This document shows, piece after piece, positions 61,528-64,000 of a DNA stretch of 64,000 nt. A model generated the notes under the pieces. The model did not search any database and was not told the DNA's origin. It saw only the letters and a list, made by a program, of their open reading frames with translations. Location: assembly GCF_003013475.1 (NCBI RefSeq), contig NZ_PXZO01000011.1, positions 124,001 through 188,000 of the forward strand, written 5' to 3'. Origin of the DNA: Brevibacillus porteri (GTDB lineage: Bacteria; Bacillota; Bacilli; Brevibacillales; Brevibacillaceae). Every line of letters begins with the position of its first letter. The first letter of the stretch is position 1. The position numbers and the translations under genes were made by a program.

Positions 61528-61878
61528 ATGAAATTGAATCACGTCAATCTTACCGTTACGGATGTTCCAGCTGCTTCTGATTTCTTGGAGAAATATTTTG
61601 GCCTGAAAAAGTTAGATACGTCGGCAGATGCCCGTGGCGATAATTTTGGGGTCCTATTTGACGATAACGGCCTGGTGTTTACCTTGATGAAGGGTGCCGA
61701 AGTCCAATATCCCAAGACATTTCATATCGGCTTCATCCAGGAGAGCGAAGAGAAAGTAAATGAAATCAATCAACGCTTAAAAGAAGATGGTTACAAAGTA
61801 GCTCCGCCAGTAAGATCGCACGGATGGACGTTTTATGTGAAAGCTCCTGGTGGCTTCACAGTTGAGGTACTTGCGTAA
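61528..61878 (+). CDS. VOC family protein (glyoxalase-like)
   Basis: A 116-residue VOC protein: MKLNHVNLTVTDVPAASDFLEKYFGL, FHIGFIQESEEKVNEINQRL, FYVKAPGGFTVEVLA. His5 and the final Glu are at ligand positions. ATG 61528 (AAAGGATGTG about 10 nt upstream). Substrate unknown; a terminator follows. Confidence 0.88.
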   Translation: MKLNHVNLTVTDVPAASDFLEKYFGLKKLDTSADARGDNFGVLFDDNGLVFTLMKGAEVQYPKTFHIGFIQESEEKVNEINQRLKEDGYKVAPPVRSHGWTFYVKAPGGFTVEVLA

Positions 61879-61895
61879 CGCGTATACACATAGTC

Positions 61896-61941
61896 GAAAG
61901 CCTTCTTTTTCTCATAAGAAAAGGGGGCTTTCTTTTTTTTG
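61896..61941 (+). terminator. Terminator of the VOC gene
   Basis: Stem GAAAGCC/GGCTTTC (61896-61902, 61927-61933) extended by an inner CTTTT/AAAAG pairing, then a run of eight Ts. Confidence 0.85.
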
Positions 61942-62022
61942 TTTAAAACATCAAGGTAATTCAGAATGAGTGGGCGATAACGTTAGTAACGCCCACCTTC
62001 GGCTTCGATAGAAAGTCATTTT

Positions 62023-62558
62023 TTATACGTGCAGGCTCTCTTTTCTCCCATATTGCAATCCCATGTGATAAGCACGGTCCAAAAGCTGCTCGATATGCGC
62101 AGAATTTTGCGCCAAGGTGTCATAAAGGAACTCAACCCTCGAATCGTCGATTCCGACGTAACTGGAGATCCCGACATTGAGGTAGGGAACCATCATTTGG
62201 TCATAATTTCTTTTTTGAAAATGATCTTCAGGAGCAGCTGCGAGACCGATCCACAAAGCGTGCTTATGATGCAGTTTACGTGAACCATAGGCAAACCCGT
62301 TGTTCCAGACGCGATCGATATATCCTTTCAACATGGCAGGCATACTGAACCACCAGATCGGAAAAATAAAGGCTAACGCATCGTCTTTTTCATGCGCTCC
62401 ATTTCAATCTCGACCTCTTCGTAATATTTCTTATCCCCATTGTTCCAATCTGGCTCATCTTCCTCCCATAAAACAGGATGAAACCCAATGCGATGCAAAT
62501 CCAATACTTCAACCTCATGTCCCTGAACGAAACGTTCTGATTGCTGATTTAGAAACTC
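62023..62558 (-). pseudogene. NAD(P)H quinone reductase (flavodoxin-like), frameshifted and 5'-truncated
   Basis: Read on the minus strand, 62558 down to about 62390 encodes FLNQQSERFVQGHEVEVLDL and WEEDEPDWNNGDKKYYEEVE. After a run of five As at about 62387-62391 the frame changes. The other frame gives DALAFIFPIWWFSMPAMLKGYIDRVWNNGFAYG, the FMN-binding part of NAD(P)H oxidoreductases of the MdaB/KefG kind, ending at 62023. One extra A would rejoin the frames. Upstream of EFLNQQ there is a stop, and the usual N-terminal strand (MKILIVxAHPEP) is missing, so the gene has lost its 5' end as well. Confidence 0.7.
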
Positions 62559-62657
62559 CTATCTATTCCTATTTTCCCTGTTTAGAGCAAAAAACGGTCG
62601 ATCCCGTTAAAAGCACGATTACGCTGTTCACTTGCTGTCGATGACTCCTGGATTTGA

Positions 62658-62792
62658 TTGGCCAGATACGAGAGGATTGGGTCTTACGGCTTGGATTGGT
62701 GGAGTGAAAGAATCGATTCAAGGAAAAGTTGGTCAGAGGACAACTTCTACCCGCTTGATTTATTCAGAAAGTACATACTTGCAGCGGAATAG
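62658..62792 (+). pseudogene. Orphan 3' end of an unknown gene
   Basis: A 44-codon frame after a TGA at 62655-62657 encodes IGSYGLDWWSERIDSRKSW and NFYPLDLFRKYILAAE, which look like a natural protein C-terminus. It is followed 5 nt on by a typical terminator, but has no start codon with a ribosome site. I could not assign a family. It is probably the remnant of a deleted gene, next to the broken quinone reductase. Confidence 0.4.
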
Positions 62793-62797
62793 AAGGA

Positions 62798-62842
62798 AAA
62801 CCAGTTCAGGACACGAGCAGGTCCATAGAACTGGTTTCTTTT
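62798..62842 (+). terminator. Terminator after the orphan gene end
   Basis: The perfect 10-bp stem AAACCAGTTC/GAACTGGTTT (62798-62807, 62828-62837) is followed by CTTTTT. I see no gene in the remaining 247 bases before 63090. Confidence 0.8.
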
Positions 62843-63089
62843 TACATGAAACATTTTACTTGGACGGTTCGTCTGTATGGACAAGAGTTTTGCTGGCGCC
62901 GAAAGTATACTCGAGGATTTGCCAAGTGAGCAGCGGAAGTAATTCTATGCTCTGCTTTTACAGTTGATTTAAAAAATTCCGTCCAAGGATGCATTCAAGT
63001 AAAGCAACGAGCAGGATGCAAGTGGATAAGGAAGGTCTTGTGTACCCATAATACCTTTGACAGACAACAAAGAATTCGGGGTGTTTAGA

Positions 63090-63584
63090 ATGAAAAGATG
63101 GAAACTGTTATCGCTCATGCTGGTTACCGCGATGGGGTTAAGTGCATGTGGCGGTCCTACTGCACCGGATGTACTGGAGCAAGTAGAGATTGTACCGAAA
63201 CCTACGTTTACAGTAGGGAGTGAAGTCATCTTGAAAGCAAGTCACCAACCAGGGATGCAAGGGGCGAAAGCAAAAATTGTGGGTGCTTACGACACCACGG
63301 CCTATTCAGTGACCTATACGCCTACAACGGGTGAGCCCCCTGTGAAGGGTTATAAATGGATTATTCAAGAGGAAATCAAAAACCATATCAAGCAACCGTA
63401 TGATCCGGGAACGGAAGTCATCTTGAAGGCGGATCATGTGAAAGGGATGCTCGATGCATCAGGCAAGCTTGATACGGCAAATACAACGACGGTCTATATG
63501 ATCGATTACACTCCCACAACAGGGGGAGGAGAAGTGAAGAACTACAAATGGGTGACGGAAGATGAGATATCGCCTGTCAAATGA
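63090..63584 (+). CDS. YdhK-like lipoprotein with two DUF1541 repeats
   Basis: A 164-residue lipoprotein; signal peptide with lipobox GLSAC. Two similar repeats follow: GSEVILKASHQPGMQGAKAKI with YSVTYTPTTGEPPVKGYKWI, and GTEVILKADHVKGMLDASGK with YMIDYTPTTGGGEVKNYKWV. They match the DUF1541 units of YdhK and related surface proteins, often linked to copper or membrane stress. ATG 63090 was chosen for the signal peptide (GGGGTG upstream). Function not established. Confidence 0.85.
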   Translation: MKRWKLLSLMLVTAMGLSACGGPTAPDVLEQVEIVPKPTFTVGSEVILKASHQPGMQGAKAKIVGAYDTTAYSVTYTPTTGEPPVKGYKWIIQEEIKNHIKQPYDPGTEVILKADHVKGMLDASGKLDTANTTTVYMIDYTPTTGGGEVKNYKWVTEDEISPVK

Positions 63585-63606
63585 TCGATGTTATCCTCTT
63601 ATGAAA

Positions 63607-63650
63607 AAAGGCAGCAGTGGCTTTTTCAGCGCCAAAGCTGCCTTTCTACT
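63607..63650 (+). terminator. Terminator of the DUF1541 lipoprotein gene
   Basis: Stem AAAGGCAGC/GCTGCCTTT (63607-63615, 63637-63645); its A-tract also suits the opposite gene. Confidence 0.75.
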
Positions 63651-63676
63651 TTTCCATTGATACGAGCTGTTTGATG

Positions 63677-64000
63677 TTACATGCGACGATATTTCCACTC
63701 AGCGAGCATTTGGTTGAGAGATTCCCTGTATAGGTCAATTGCTTCCATCGTCTCATGGAATCGCTGGATAACGAGCTTACTTTGCTTCAAACTGTCAATT
63801 TGTATTCCTTTTTCTATGACATTCTTTAATGATAGGATTCGCTCTAAATTCTGTAAAATCTCTTCTTCAATTGCGTTTGATGCCATGATGTAATAGCTCA
63901 CACGGTCACCTGTCACACTCTTTTTTTCCGCGAATCCAATTTTTAAAAGAATGCGCATATTGGTAGACACACTTCCTAGACTGACTTGCAATGTAGTGGC
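63677..64000 (-). CDS. GbsR/MarR-type regulator, C-terminal part
   Basis: A minus-strand gene cut by the right window edge; 107 codons plus stop are visible. SLGSVSTNMRILLKIGFAEKKSVTGDRVSYY is the recognition helix and wing of GbsR-type MarR regulators, followed by a long helical dimerisation part (LERILSLKNVIEKG, RFHETMEAIDLYRESLNQML). The N-terminal part of the HTH lies outside the window. Convergent with the DUF1541 gene. Confidence 0.75.
   Translation of the reverse strand, partial: ATTLQVSLGSVSTNMRILLKIGFAEKKSVTGDRVSYYIMASNAIEEEILQNLERILSLKNVIEKGIQIDSLKQSKLVIQRFHETMEAIDLYRESLNQMLAEWKYRRM

Noticed and set aside
62632-62967. 111-codon plus-strand frame
   Set aside because: It reads through a strong terminator hairpin, and another frame gives a more natural protein end at 62792.
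1-64000. CRISPR arrays, tRNA or rRNA genes, insertion sequences
   Set aside because: No regularly spaced repeats, transposase genes, terminal inverted repeats or cloverleaf-like genes were recognised by reading; a covariance-model scan was not possible here.

Overview
The window reads as a chromosomal segment of a Brevibacillus-like member of the Bacillales. Supporting signs are Gram-positive AGGAGG-type ribosome binding sites, many GTG and TTG starts, LAGC-type lipoproteins, TTGACA/TATAAT promoters, and regulatory sites of the Bacillus type (Fur 7-1-7 box, GltC box, cre-like sites, a GlnL direct repeat). No rRNA, tRNA, CRISPR array or insertion sequence was seen. Genus placement is inference from gene content.

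Layout. 1-3330: the tail of a GNAT gene, a family-5 peptide-binding lipoprotein, the YbaK deacylase and an unknown protein. 3400-6650: a decayed stretch with a Fur-box-driven AraC/siderophore-binding fusion remnant, a frameshifted AraC regulator, an intact SDR and a deleted VOC gene. 6725-16403: a sulfur-salvage island with two luciferase-like monooxygenases, a glutaredoxin, an M20 deacylase, a GNAT and two complete MetNIQ-type importers. It resembles the ytm/ytn (snaA, cmoO/I/J, sndA) S-alkylcysteine pathway of B. subtilis. Both divergent transcripts start with a terminator in the leader. 16456-22622: VOC, gltC and glutamate synthase gltA with a perfect GltC box. 22749-25937: a broken WG-repeat gene, an AT-rich protein with a GGH-type nuclease motif and an eCIS-effector-like N-terminus, and a glycine-zipper protein.

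26563-31589: gluconate module (gntP, gntK, RpiR regulator, 6-phosphogluconate dehydrogenase). 31750-37226: enoyl-CoA hydratase, a tandem-HTH MerR regulator and, divergent from it, the bacterial RNA-repair pair Hen1-Pnkp. 37279-42180: glutamine module glsA-glnT divergent from glnK-glnL, with the GlnL direct repeat between them. 42261-46555: hydrolase-TetR operon with an operator over its promoter, a GntR/SHMT-like pair that appears to be read from a leaderless mRNA, and a MarR regulator. 46554-54352: an NAD-dependent epimerase, then a LacI-controlled sugar operon (isomerase, Gfo/Idh/MocA dehydrogenase, binding protein, two permeases, no ATPase).

54435-61396: an SRPBCC protein, then a sigma-54 activator divergent from a complete E1a-E1b-E2-E3 2-oxoacid dehydrogenase operon with a clear -24/-12 promoter. 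61528-64000: a VOC protein, a frameshifted quinone reductase, an orphan gene 3' end with its terminator, a DUF1541 lipoprotein and a partial GbsR/MarR-type regulator cut by the window edge.

The most notable items are the Hen1-Pnkp cassette beside a double-HTH MerR gene, the solitary nuclease effector-like protein, the sulfur-salvage island with paired leader terminators, the likely leaderless GntR gene and the LacI gene whose intact HTH can only be reached from an ATT codon.
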